This document shows, one piece after another, positions 15,122 to 24,186 of a stretch of DNA of 32,454 bases. The translations under genes were made by a program, and so were the position numbers. The number at the start of each line of letters is the position of its first letter. The stretch's first letter is position 1. The stretch comes from Pelagibacteraceae bacterium (lineage in GTDB: Bacteria > Pseudomonadota > Alphaproteobacteria > HIMB59 > GCA-002718135): contig JABHWG010000026.1 in assembly GCA_018657885.1 (NCBI GenBank), forward strand, positions 1-32,454, read 5' to 3'. Under the pieces are notes generated by a model that was given only the letters and a program-made list of their open reading frames with translations, was not told the origin of the DNA and made no database searches.

Positions 15122-16738
15122 CTAAGAACCTAAAATTAAATCTGCACATCTTAAACCTAGCATCATTGCTGGAGCAGACGTATTTCCAGAATTAATATTA
15201 GGCATTGCAGATAAATCACAAACTCTTAAATTCTCTATACCTCTGACTCTCATTCTAGAGTCAAGGACGGCCATCTTATCATTATCAGCACCCATTTTAG
15301 TGGTTCCAGATGGGTGATAGTTAGTTTTAACAGATTTACGACAATGCTCTTCTAAGTTTCTATCCTCTAAATTATCTAAATCAGGAAAAATAATTTTTTC
15401 AATTTTATTTGATAAAGGTTTTGTCTTTAGAACCTCTAAAAAAAAACGTTGGCCAGCTATCATCATTTTCATATCCTCTTCATGACTTAAAAGATTTAAA
15501 TGGATTTCTGGAGGATCTTTATAGTTTGCAGACCTAAGTTTAACAAATCCTCGAGATTTAGGTTTAGTCATTACTGTTGTGATACTCATTCCATAATCTT
15601 CTTTAATTACTCCTATAGTATCAGCATACATGTACATACTAGGTATAAAAAAGGCTTGAATATATGATAAATCTTTTGGATTAATAGGATTTAGAAAAGC
15701 TCCAGCCTCTACTCCAGTAGAATTTACTGGACCAGATCCAAAGAGTAAAAACTCTAGACCATTTTTAATCATCCTCCATCCTTCTCCCTCTTTAAAATAA
15801 CCATATTTTCCATTAGCCTTAGCTATTATGGGACATTCTGGATGATCAATTAAATTTTTTCCCACACCCGGTAAATGATTGATACAATTAATTTCATGTT
15901 GATTAAGTTCTTCACTATCTCCAATACCAGATAGATTTAAAATCTTAGGAGTTACAAAAGAACCAGCAGCAAGTACCACTTCATTTTTTGCATAAATTTT
16001 TTCAATTACACCATTTTTTCCCTCATACTGAACTCCTATCGCTTTAGAATTCTCAATAATAATCTTAATTACTTTTGTATTTAATTTTAGATTAAGATTT
16101 GGATTATTAATTTCAGGATCTATAAATGCATGAGCCGCAGAAGATCGCCTTCCTTTTGCATTCATATATTGGTATTTTCCAACACCTTGTTGAAATTCTC
16201 CATTAAAGTCTTCCGTTTTTCTAACTCCTAAATTTGACACTGAATCAATAAAATCATAAGTTAGGGGGTTAATAAATTTAGAATTTGAAACATTTAGTTG
16301 TCCTTTTTTTCCATGATATTCATTCTCAAATCTTTCATTATTTTCCATTGATTTAAAGTATGGAAGTAGTGTCTCCCAATTCCATTCTACATTGTCATTA
16401 TTGACTCTTAAAATATCATTCCATTCATTATAATCTTCACTTCTACCTCTCATATAAATTTGTGAATTTATAGACGTCCCTCCGCCAAGAACATTACCTT
16501 GAGGAATAATACTTGTCTTACCTCCTAAATGATGTTGTGGTTTAGTTTTATAATACTCAGCATATTTTGTACTGTTAAGAAGTTTAAAAAAACCAGCTGG
16601 AACATTTAATAAAAAATTATGATGTGAATGTCCAGCCTCAAATAAAGTTACTTTTGAATTATTTTTTAACAATGAAGATGTAATTGCACAACCTGATGCC
16701 CCTCCCCCGATTACAATATAGTCAGTATCACTTAACAT
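15122..16738 (-). CDS. GMC-family FAD oxidoreductase (choline dehydrogenase-like)
   Basis: A 538-residue glucose-methanol-choline oxidoreductase, which oxidises an alcohol to an aldehyde or ketone using FAD. The N-terminal FAD-binding motif is YIVIGGGASGCAI, with FEAGHS after the second strand. GMC signature 1 is GNVLGGGTSINSQIYMRG. The C-terminal block has the catalytic His in NYHPSGTTKMG and the Asn in SGNTSAPAMM. Its closest look is to choline or alcohol dehydrogenases such as BetA, but no betaine aldehyde dehydrogenase is adjacent, so choline is not assured. It follows livM by 211 bases and ends at the shared terminator. A TATAAT-like -10 on the - strand at 16752-16747 (TTGTTT 16 bases before) might give a nearly leaderless transcript; this is weak. 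Confidence 0.92.
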   Translation of the reverse strand: MLSDTDYIVIGGGASGCAITSSLLKNNSKVTLFEAGHSHHNFLLNVPAGFFKLLNSTKYAEYYKTKPQHHLGGKTSIIPQGNVLGGGTSINSQIYMRGRSEDYNEWNDILRVNNDNVEWNWETLLPYFKSMENNERFENEYHGKKGQLNVSNSKFINPLTYDFIDSVSNLGVRKTEDFNGEFQQGVGKYQYMNAKGRRSSAAHAFIDPEINNPNLNLKLNTKVIKIIIENSKAIGVQYEGKNGVIEKIYAKNEVVLAAGSFVTPKILNLSGIGDSEELNQHEINCINHLPGVGKNLIDHPECPIIAKANGKYGYFKEGEGWRMIKNGLEFLLFGSGPVNSTGVEAGAFLNPINPKDLSYIQAFFIPSMYMYADTIGVIKEDYGMSITTVMTKPKSRGFVKLRSANYKDPPEIHLNLLSHEEDMKMMIAGQRFFLEVLKTKPLSNKIEKIIFPDLDNLEDRNLEEHCRKSVKTNYHPSGTTKMGADNDKMAVLDSRMRVRGIENLRVCDLSAMPNINSGNTSAPAMMLGLRCADLILGS

Positions 16739-16835
16739 AAAAAAATATTATAGAATTAATAATAAAAAAAACAAATTCTAAAATTGTTGATTTAAAAAAT
16801 ATTTAAATATTAGTTTATCAAGTATTTACAATTAT

Positions 16836-16916
16836 TTGATATGATTAGGCTTTAAAAGTTTTATATAGTTATTGGGGGGGAACAAAGTCTCTTCTCCACG
16901 GAGAGAAATTTTTTTT
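16836..16916 (+). other. Candidate short transcript or attenuator: promoter-like pair, G-run, small hairpin, T-run
   Basis: Within the 211-base gap between livM and the GMC gene, the + strand carries TTGATA (16836-16841), an 18-base spacer and TTTATA (16860-16865). Seven consecutive G follow at 16874-16880, then a small hairpin (TCTCT 16888-16892 with AGAGA 16902-16906, or a four-base TCTC/GAGA stem with a CACG loop) and eight T (16909-16916). Read together this would be an RNA of about 45 bases ending at an intrinsic terminator. No gene on the + strand needs a terminator here. On the - strand the same bases would be in the leader of the GMC gene. The stem is short and the promoter match modest. 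Confidence 0.3.
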
Positions 16917-16949
16917 CCTATTTAAAAAAATTAAAGTAAATTACAAAGT

Positions 16950-18320
16950 CTAAGAATGCCTTACTTTCTCTGGAATAATTCCTTTAGGTCTGTAACGTAA
17001 GATCAAAAGTAGTACCATTCCCATTAATAAATACCTAAAATACGGAACACTATCCAATAAATGTAAGCGAATAGCATTTTGTTGATCTAGTCCTGAGGTA
17101 AATAAGTTAATTAAAAAAGTAGTTATAGGGGCCACTTCAATCCATGAAAACCAAATAACAAAACCTCCAAATATTGCACCAAGATTATTACCGCTTCCTC
17201 CCACAATAACCATAATCCAAATAATAAAGGTAAAACGAAGTGGTCTGTATCCAGATGGTGTAAATAAACCATCTAACGTAACTAGCATTGCCCCAGCGAC
17301 ACCAACTATAGCTGCACCAATCACAAAGATGATTAAATGCTGTTTCACAATATCTTTTCCCATCGCATTTGCTGAGACTTCATTATCGCGAATAGCGCGC
17401 ATCATACGCCCCCAAGGAGATATTTGCGCTTTATTAGCAAAATAATAAATAACAATCATGACAGTGAAAAATAATATCGCATAATTTAGTTTCACAAATA
17501 AACTGGAGCTATCAATTATTAAATTATTTAGTATTTGTTGCTTTTGATCAGGATCTATAATTTGATTGAGTTTTGATGAGTTAAACCAAGTCACCATAGT
17601 GATAAACCAATCAGAAACTTGGAGATTAATCTCATAGGGCACAGGTCTTTTAAGGCCAATAACATTTTTAACACCTCTAGATAGCCATTCTTCATGTTTA
17701 AGAACACTAACAACAATCTCGGAGATACCAAGTGTGACGATTGCTAAATAATCAGAGCGTAATCCAAGTGCTACTTTTCCAATAACAAAGGCAACACCAC
17801 CGGCAAAAAAACCTCCTACAACCCATGAAAAGATAATAGGTAAATTAGCTCCACCCAAAAACCCCGCTAAAGCTGGATCAACTTCTTCAATTCTATCTGT
17901 CGCATTAAGAAAAAAATATCGAATGATGATTAAGCCAAAGAAAATTACCAAACCGTTTAACCAATATTGATGTGATTTTTTTTCTACTAATTTGGTAATA
18001 AAATATACAGTTGTTACTAATGCTATTAATAAAACAAAACTAATACCAAGTCCTGATCCACCAACGTGCCAGGCTTCTTTGACAGGTGGATACGATACCA
18101 ACACGGCTGCTAAACCTCCCATCGCTAAAAAACCCATTACACCAAAATTAATGACACCTGCATATCCCCATGAAATATTAACACCCATGGTCATGATAGC
18201 AGAGATGATACACATATTAAGAATAACTAAACTAACTGACCATCCTTGAATAAAACCAACTAAAATAAATAAGGACACCATAATAGATATTGCAATCCAC
18301 TCATATTTATCAAATCTCAT
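16950..18320 (-). CDS. livM: HAAT-type ABC transporter permease LivM
   Basis: One of two inner-membrane permeases of a branched-chain amino acid-type importer. It is 456 residues with about ten hydrophobic spans and the family motif GVNISWGYAGVINFG near residues 46-60. The cytoplasmic coupling segment is LGLRSDYLAIVTLGISEIV, and the GRMMRAIRDNEVSANAMGKD loop and VGGSGNNLGAIFGG are also typical. It is longer than most LivM proteins because of extra segments near residues 70-160 and a hydrophilic stretch about 235-275. The C-terminal YRPKGIIPEK motif is present. Its ATG overlaps the livH stop by one base (TAATG). The likely binding-protein partner is the gene at 13874-15055. Confidence 0.93.
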   Translation of the reverse strand: MRFDKYEWIAISIMVSLFILVGFIQGWSVSLVILNMCIISAIMTMGVNISWGYAGVINFGVMGFLAMGGLAAVLVSYPPVKEAWHVGGSGLGISFVLLIALVTTVYFITKLVEKKSHQYWLNGLVIFFGLIIIRYFFLNATDRIEEVDPALAGFLGGANLPIIFSWVVGGFFAGGVAFVIGKVALGLRSDYLAIVTLGISEIVVSVLKHEEWLSRGVKNVIGLKRPVPYEINLQVSDWFITMVTWFNSSKLNQIIDPDQKQQILNNLIIDSSSLFVKLNYAILFFTVMIVIYYFANKAQISPWGRMMRAIRDNEVSANAMGKDIVKQHLIIFVIGAAIVGVAGAMLVTLDGLFTPSGYRPLRFTFIIWIMVIVGGSGNNLGAIFGGFVIWFSWIEVAPITTFLINLFTSGLDQQNAIRLHLLDSVPYFRYLLMGMVLLLILRYRPKGIIPEKVRHS

Positions 18321-19333
18321 TACAGAACCTTTCCTCTAAATATGCCTGAAGGTCTAATTAATAAAACAATCACTAGAATTGTAAAGGATACGGCAAATTT
18401 ATAATCTGTGGAGAGTAATTGTACTAGACTAGATGGCTCAAGACTCTCTGGCATTATATATTTAAAGAATTTTTTATATGCATAAGTGACCATGATTTCT
18501 GAAAAAGCTATAACATACCCACCTACCACTGCCCCAAAAGGACTGCCTATCCCTCCAACGATAGCAGAAGCAAATATCGGTAATACCAGATTTAAATAAA
18601 TGATAGGTTTATAACTTTTATCCAAGCCATATAACGTTCCAGCAACACAAGCTAATGTTCCTACAATTAACCACGTAATAAAAACAACACGGTCTGGATT
18701 GATCCCAGATAATAAAGCTAAATCTTCATTATCCGAAAACGCACGCATTGATTTTCCTGTTTTCGTTTTTTGCAAAAACCAAAAAGTAAATGTTAATAGT
18801 GCAATCGTAATGAAAATAGTAATAACTTGAGAAAATTTTAACGCCAATCCTTCATTTAATCCTGTCATCACTTTAAATTGTTTTGCTTTCATGATGAATT
18901 TTTGTCCATCAGAAAATTTAATAGTTTGGGTGCCAACGATAATCCTAATGATGGCATTGACTACAAACATAACACCAATAGAAACCATAGCTAATACAAC
19001 CGGGACACTTTTTTGTGTTCGGTAATATTTAAAAACAAATTTATCAGAGAGTAAACCCAGAACAATTGTAGCTAATATTCCAAATGGTAATGCTAGTAGC
19101 GCTGTTGGAAGGATACCTAAGCCAATATTCTGTGACTGAAAAAACCATGTGAATAATATTGTAATCATTGCTCCAAATGACATGAGTTCACCATGAGCAA
19201 AATTAGCAAATCTTAATATAGCGTAAACAAATGTTACACCCAAAGCTCCAAGAGCTAATTGAGAACCATACGTTAATCCAGGTATGATCACAAAATTCAG
19301 AAGAACAACGATAGCATTAATAAAATCAATCAA
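18320..19333 (-). CDS. livH: HAAT-type ABC transporter permease LivH
   Basis: Second permease of the importer, 337 residues with eight or more hydrophobic spans. Family landmarks are GLTYGSQLALGALGVTFVYAI near the N-terminus, FANFAHGELMSFGA, the GKSMRAFSDNEDLALLSGINPDRV coupling loop, and GGIGSPFGAVVGGYVIA before the last spans; it ends LLIRPSGIFRGKVL. It forms the heterodimeric membrane channel with LivM. It begins one base after the livF stop and overlaps livM by one base, so the four liv genes are one translational unit. Confidence 0.93.
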   Translation of the reverse strand: MIDFINAIVVLLNFVIIPGLTYGSQLALGALGVTFVYAILRFANFAHGELMSFGAMITILFTWFFQSQNIGLGILPTALLALPFGILATIVLGLLSDKFVFKYYRTQKSVPVVLAMVSIGVMFVVNAIIRIIVGTQTIKFSDGQKFIMKAKQFKVMTGLNEGLALKFSQVITIFITIALLTFTFWFLQKTKTGKSMRAFSDNEDLALLSGINPDRVVFITWLIVGTLACVAGTLYGLDKSYKPIIYLNLVLPIFASAIVGGIGSPFGAVVGGYVIAFSEIMVTYAYKKFFKYIMPESLEPSSLVQLLSTDYKFAVSFTILVIVLLIRPSGIFRGKVL

Positions 19334-19334
19334 A

Positions 19335-20039
19335 CTAACCTCCTAAAAATGATTTTCTAACTTCAGGATTATTAAGTAATTCTTGGCCTGTACCCTCTCT
19401 ACTATTTTTACCATTAACTAATACATAGCCTCTATCTGCTATATTGAGAGCCTGTTTAGCGTTTTGCTCAACCATTAAAATTCCAACACCTGTTTTACCA
19501 ACTTCAATAATACGTGAGAACAATTCATCCATAACAATAGGGGAAACGCCAGCAGTTGGCTCATCTAACATTAAAATCGTGGGTTTCGTCATTAAAGCTC
19601 TTCCAAAAGCAACTTGCTGACGTTGACCACCTGATAATTCACCTGCATTTTGATTTCTTTTTTCTTTAAGAACAGGAAAGAGATTATAAATATCTTCAAT
19701 TGTATGATTAATATCATCTTTCCGTATAAATCCGCCCATCTCTAAATTTTCTTCCACACTCATTCCTGTAAAAACATTATGTGTCTGAGGGACAAAAGCG
19801 ATACCTAAATTAACACGGTCTTGAGGAAGCATTATAGAAATATCATCTTGAGCAAAACTCACCGATCCATCCGTTAATTTTAGCATTCCTAATAAAGCTT
19901 TCATAGCTGTTGATTTTCCTGCACCATTTGGTCCAACAATAACAGCAATTTCTCCTTGCTTGACTTCTAAGGTAATATTTTTAATAATATCCACACCACC
20001 GTATCCTGCTGTTAAATTATTACCAACTAAACTAATCAT
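19335..20039 (-). CDS. livF: HAAT-type ABC transporter ATP-binding protein LivF
   Basis: ATPase subunit of the importer, 234 residues, typical of LivF. Walker A is GPNGAGKST (36-44), the Q-loop is in FVPQTHNVF, the ABC signature is LSGGQ (135-139), Walker B ends MLDE with catalytic E160, and the switch His position is occupied within MVEQNAKQAL, the LivF-type H-loop with Gln-Asn. The C-terminus has the short NGKNSREGTG segment instead of a long regulatory domain. The ATG overlaps the livG stop by one base. Confidence 0.94.
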   Translation of the reverse strand: MISLVGNNLTAGYGGVDIIKNITLEVKQGEIAVIVGPNGAGKSTAMKALLGMLKLTDGSVSFAQDDISIMLPQDRVNLGIAFVPQTHNVFTGMSVEENLEMGGFIRKDDINHTIEDIYNLFPVLKEKRNQNAGELSGGQRQQVAFGRALMTKPTILMLDEPTAGVSPIVMDELFSRIIEVGKTGVGILMVEQNAKQALNIADRGYVLVNGKNSREGTGQELLNNPEVRKSFLGG

Positions 20040-20809
20040 TATTTTTTATTTTCTAACCCTCTACCTAAATATGCCTCAATAACATTTTCATTTGATTTGA
20101 CATCAGAAAATTTGCCTTCAAATAATACGCTGCCCTCTGCCATTACTATGACAGGATCGCAAATTTTTTCTATTAAATCCATGTCATGCTCAATAACAAA
20201 AAAAGTATAATTTCTTTCTTTATTTAATCTTAATATAACATCAGAAATTTCATTAAGAAGAGTTCTATTAACACCAGCTCCAACTTCATCTAATAAAACT
20301 AATTGGGCATCAACCATCATAGTTCTACCAAGTTCTAAAAGTTTTTTTTGTCCACCAGATAAATTTCCAGCTATCTCTTGTGTTAAATGTGTTAAATTTA
20401 GAAAATCAATAACTTCAATCGCTTTAACTCTTATTTCCTCTTCTTGATTCTTTACTGATTGATCAGCAAATAAAGCAAACATTAATTTTTCACCACGTTG
20501 ATTCCCAGGAACCATCATTAAATTTTCTAAAACAGTAAGAGATGTAAATTCATGAGCTATCTGAAAAGTTCTTAAGACACCCATATTAAATAATTCATGA
20601 GGTTTTAATCTAGCAATATTTTTTTCCTCTAAAAAAATTTCCCCATTATTGGGTGTATAAAGTCCAGCAATCGTATTAAATAAGGTAGTTTTTCCAGCTC
20701 CATTTGGTCCAATTAAACCAGTAATAGAGCCTTTTTGTACATTGAGATTAACGTTATTAACTGCCTTTAAGCCTCCAAAATATTTATGTAAGTTTTTAAC
20801 TTTAAGCAT
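20039..20809 (-). CDS. livG: HAAT-type ABC transporter ATP-binding protein LivG
   Basis: The other ATPase subunit, 256 residues, typical of LivG. Walker A is GPNGAGKTT (34-42), the Q-loop lies in RTFQIAHEF, the signature is LSGGQ (150-154), Walker B ends LLDE (E175), and the H-loop His is in FVIEHDMDLI. The residues just after Walker B read VGAGVN where most relatives have PAAGLN or PTAGLN, so the usual D-loop proline is absent. The ATG lies inside the last codons of rodA (8-base overlap), joining the importer genes to the cell-shape cluster. Confidence 0.94.
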   Translation of the reverse strand: MLKVKNLHKYFGGLKAVNNVNLNVQKGSITGLIGPNGAGKTTLFNTIAGLYTPNNGEIFLEEKNIARLKPHELFNMGVLRTFQIAHEFTSLTVLENLMMVPGNQRGEKLMFALFADQSVKNQEEEIRVKAIEVIDFLNLTHLTQEIAGNLSGGQKKLLELGRTMMVDAQLVLLDEVGAGVNRTLLNEISDVILRLNKERNYTFFVIEHDMDLIEKICDPVIVMAEGSVLFEGKFSDVKSNENVIEAYLGRGLENKK

Positions 20810-21902
20810 TATTAAATTTTTTTAAATTATAATTGAGTTCAACGTTTAGTACTAATCCTATGGATATCATTATTGATAACATTACTGATCCGCCATAAGA
20901 AATTAGAGGTAAAGGTATTCCAACTACGGGCATTAACCCTGATACCATAGCTATATTCATAAAAACATAAATAAATATATTTGACGCAACTCCAAGAGCT
21001 ATAATTCTTCCAAAAACATGAAAGCATTTGATGCTAATAAAATAACAAACTCCGATTAATAAAATAAAAAGAAAAATTATAAATATAGTTCCAAGAAAGC
21101 CAAACTCTTCTCCAATAAGAGTGAATATAAAGTCAGTTTGTTTTTCTGGGAGGTATTCAAGATAAGATTGTGTTCCCTGTAAAAAACCTTTACCTGTTCC
21201 TCCACCTGATCCTAGTGCTATTTTTGATTGAATAAGCTGATAGCCTTTGCCAAGTGGATCTGACTCTGGATCTAGAAATGAAATTACTCTATCTCTCTGA
21301 TATGGCTTAATAAATCGTAAAAAAAGAGGTATGGAGATTATTATTACAGTAAAACCTAATAGAAATTTCCACAACCTAATACCTGCTAAAAAAAGAATAA
21401 AAATACCTAATATTAAAATACTTAATGATGTTCCTAAATCTGGTTGAATCACAACAAATATGAAAGGAATAGTTAATATTAAAAAAGGAAAAAATAAAAA
21501 ACTAATCTTTTTAATATTTTCAAATTTTAGATCATGATAAAATTTTGCTAAAGCTAAAATAATAGTAACCTTAACAAGCTCAGATGGCTGAATACTAAAA
21601 CCAAATATTTTTATCCATCGTGTAGCTCCTTTTCCAAGTACACCAATAATTTCTACTGAGATTAATAAAACTAAACTTAAAATAAATAATAGATAGGAGT
21701 ATTTATAAATAATTTTTATATCAATCACACTAATTATTACTGCCATTATTAAAAAAATATAAAATCTTATTAAATGTCTCGATGTCCAGGGCTGATATGA
21801 ACCCTCAGCTGCTGAATATAGTCCTGCGGCACCTATAAAAGATAAAAGAATAAGTAAAAAAATAAGTAGATAATTTAAATTTTTGATTTTTTCTATAATC
21901 AT
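20802..21902 (-). CDS. rodA: Rod-shape SEDS glycosyltransferase RodA
   Basis: Polytopic SEDS-family peptidoglycan polymerase that works with PBP2 in the elongation complex to lengthen the lateral wall. It has 366 residues and about ten hydrophobic spans. Landmarks are GAATRWIKIFGFSIQPSEL, QPDLGTSL, the catalytic-region segment RVISFLDPESDPLGKGYQ, EKQTDFIFTLIGEEFGFLG, and the C-terminal GIPLPLISYGGS motif. It follows mrdA with an ATGA overlap and itself overlaps livG by eight bases. Function is inferred with high confidence from the family and from its place directly after PBP2. Confidence 0.96.
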   Translation of the reverse strand: MIIEKIKNLNYLLIFLLILLSFIGAAGLYSAAEGSYQPWTSRHLIRFYIFLIMAVIISVIDIKIIYKYSYLLFILSLVLLISVEIIGVLGKGATRWIKIFGFSIQPSELVKVTIILALAKFYHDLKFENIKKISFLFFPFLILTIPFIFVVIQPDLGTSLSILILGIFILFLAGIRLWKFLLGFTVIIISIPLFLRFIKPYQRDRVISFLDPESDPLGKGYQLIQSKIALGSGGGTGKGFLQGTQSYLEYLPEKQTDFIFTLIGEEFGFLGTIFIIFLFILLIGVCYFISIKCFHVFGRIIALGVASNIFIYVFMNIAMVSGLMPVVGIPLPLISYGGSVMLSIMISIGLVLNVELNYNLKKFNNA

Positions 21903-23698
21903 ATCTTATTATTATAAATGTACTTAAATATCTGACTAGCAATTGGAGCAGCAGTTGATGCCCCTGAGCCACCGTGTTCAATAACTACTGATATTGCAAA
22001 TTTAGGATTATCAAAAGGCATATAACCAACAAATAATGCATGGTCTCTACTTTTCCATTCTTTTTCTTTTTTTCGAAAATCATCACTTTCTCTTTCAGAT
22101 AAAGAAATTCGTTTAACTTGAGATGTTCCGGTTTTACCTGCAAATTTTACATCTTCTAATCTTGATTTGTAAGCAGTTCCTTTATTTTCGTTAACAACTT
22201 TATACATAGCTTCTTTAATTATTTTAATTTCATTGGAATATTTAGTGTTTACTTTAAAATTTGATCTCTGATTTTTTAATATTGATGGTTTAATCATTTT
22301 ACCATTAGAGGCTATAATTGACGTCATTACGGCTAACTGTAAGGGATTAGTTAAAACAAAACCTTGCCCAATAGCTGAAATAAGTGTCTCACCAGGGTAC
22401 CAACTTTCATCCATTCTATTTTTTTTCCAAGATTTATTAGGAATAATACCTTTTTTTTGATTAGGCATTGAGATATCATATGATTGACCAAGTCCAAAAT
22501 CTAATGCCACTTCAGCTATTTTGTCTATTCCTACTTTTTTAGATATTTCATAAAAGAATACATCACAGGATTGCTTAATAGCATCAGTAACATTCATTTT
22601 GCCATGTCCATTAGTTTTCCAACAATGATACAATCTATTTCCAAATTTAATTTTACCTCTACAAGTATGTGTTGTATTTGAATTTATTAAACCATGTTTT
22701 AGTGCCGCAATTGCCACTATCATTTTAAAAGTTGATCCAGGAGAGTATAGACCTTGTATACTTCTATTTGTAAGCGGGGATAAAGAGTTAGTAAGAATAC
22801 TTTCCCAATATAACTTATTAGGTTTTTTAACTATCTGATTAGGATCATATGTTGGTGTTGATATCATACATAAAATTTCAGCAGTTTTAATATTAATGAT
22901 ATTTATGGAACCAGCTTTATAAGATTTTAATAAATTGTATGCATATTCTTGTAATCTCAAATCAATAGATAAAAATATTTCATCCCCTTTTATGCTATCA
23001 ACTTTTGAAATTTCTCTTATTATTCTCCCATTTGAATTAACCTCAATTTCTCTTTGACCCGGTTTACCAACAAGGGTCGGGTTATAAGATTTTTCTAAAC
23101 CTTCCTTTCCTATATCCAAATTTGGCATTTTGGAAATAAAAGGCAAAGAAAGTTCTTTTTGATTAGGTTTACTTATGTATCCAAGTAAATGAGAAAAAAT
23201 TTCTTTATAAGGATATACTCTTAAGTAGTCTTCAGCGATAAAAATTCCTTGTAAACTATATTTATTTGACTCTACTTTTTCTAAGACTGACCAAGTAATA
23301 TTTTCAAAAATTTTAATTTTTTCAAACTTTCTTACTTTTGAGCTTAAATCAATAATTTTTCTTCTTTTTTCAAAATCTATTTCAACAAACTTTGAGAGTG
23401 AATTTAAGGTATTATTAATAGATTTTGTATTTTCAGGAATTAAATATAAATCGAATACTTTTTCATTTGTTGCAATTATATTGTTATTTCTATCAAAAAT
23501 CTTTCCTCTGGTTGGAAAAATAATTTCAAGATCAATCTGATTTTTTTTTGATAATGTTTTATATTTTGATGAATTTTTAATCTGTATATCGTACAATCTC
23601 CACCCTAATGTTGAAAATAAAGATAACTTCAAAAGAAATAAAATAAAAGTTCTTCTATTGTAGGTACTAACCTGTTTTTTTTGCTCAGAATAAAACAC
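21899..23698 (-). CDS. mrdA: Penicillin-binding protein 2 (transpeptidase of the elongasome)
   Basis: Class B PBP that cross-links new peptidoglycan during rod elongation. It has 599 residues: a short cytoplasmic N-terminus, one membrane anchor (about 17-33), the pedestal domain with RGKIFDRN (64-71) and the Gly-rich dimerisation motif, then the transpeptidase domain. All three active-site motifs are visible: S322-T-F-K325, S377-C-D379 (the SxD form usual in PBP2) and KTGT (522-525). The start is GTG at 23698, sharing one base with the mreD stop (TAGTG). Its stop overlaps rodA by four bases. Confidence 0.96.
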   Translation of the reverse strand: MFYSEQKKQVSTYNRRTFILFLLKLSLFSTLGWRLYDIQIKNSSKYKTLSKKNQIDLEIIFPTRGKIFDRNNNIIATNEKVFDLYLIPENTKSINNTLNSLSKFVEIDFEKRRKIIDLSSKVRKFEKIKIFENITWSVLEKVESNKYSLQGIFIAEDYLRVYPYKEIFSHLLGYISKPNQKELSLPFISKMPNLDIGKEGLEKSYNPTLVGKPGQREIEVNSNGRIIREISKVDSIKGDEIFLSIDLRLQEYAYNLLKSYKAGSINIINIKTAEILCMISTPTYDPNQIVKKPNKLYWESILTNSLSPLTNRSIQGLYSPGSTFKMIVAIAALKHGLINSNTTHTCRGKIKFGNRLYHCWKTNGHGKMNVTDAIKQSCDVFFYEISKKVGIDKIAEVALDFGLGQSYDISMPNQKKGIIPNKSWKKNRMDESWYPGETLISAIGQGFVLTNPLQLAVMTSIIASNGKMIKPSILKNQRSNFKVNTKYSNEIKIIKEAMYKVVNENKGTAYKSRLEDVKFAGKTGTSQVKRISLSERESDDFRKKEKEWKSRDHALFVGYMPFDNPKFAISVVIEHGGSGASTAAPIASQIFKYIYNNKI

Positions 23699-24186
23699 TA
23701 TAACTTATCTATTCTAGAAAATAACAATAGAGAAGGTAAAAAAATAGCAATAGTTGTTATAATTAACCAACCTAAATCATCAAATTTAAAAGGGTAGTTA
23801 AATAGAATTTTTGCAAGCAACGATTCCTCAATGAACATGATAAGTATGCTAAAAAAAATTATATATGAAATTTTATTTGAAGAAAAATTTAATAAATATT
23901 TTTTAGTAAAATAAAATAAAAGAATAAATGATAAAAAAGAAATCAAGTGAGGAGAAATATAATTTATTAAAAAAAAATCTAATAAAACACCATAAGTAAA
24001 AAAAATAAAAAAAAGAATAAAACTAAAATAATAAAATACTAAATAAATTAATGTTAAATGAAAAAAAACATATGCTACATAATTAATAAACTTCAGATCA
24101 TTAAAGTGATTAACACTAATACAAAATAAAATAAAAAGTATGATGTGATATATTATTGTCTTACTACTAAGTAGCTTTAGTGACAT
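23698..24186 (-). CDS. mreD: Rod shape-determining membrane protein MreD
   Basis: A small, very hydrophobic protein of 162 residues with five or six spans, the normal size and profile for MreD. Sequence conservation in this family is poor. I assign it mainly from its position between mreC and mrdA and the hydrophobic pattern; the segment YGVLLDFF in the middle resembles the family's G-x-x-x-D region. It overlaps mreC by one base (TAATG) and mrdA by one base. Confidence 0.85.
   Translation of the reverse strand: MSLKLLSSKTIIYHIILFILFCISVNHFNDLKFINYVAYVFFHLTLIYLVFYYFSFILFFIFFTYGVLLDFFLINYISPHLISFLSFILLFYFTKKYLLNFSSNKISYIIFFSILIMFIEESLLAKILFNYPFKFDDLGWLIITTIAIFLPSLLLFSRIDKL

Noticed and set aside
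16798-16811. Perfect 14-base palindrome AATATTTAAATATT in the livM-GMC gap
   Set aside because: Made only of A and T in very AT-rich DNA, so a chance palindrome is likely. There is no second copy nearby to suggest an operator.
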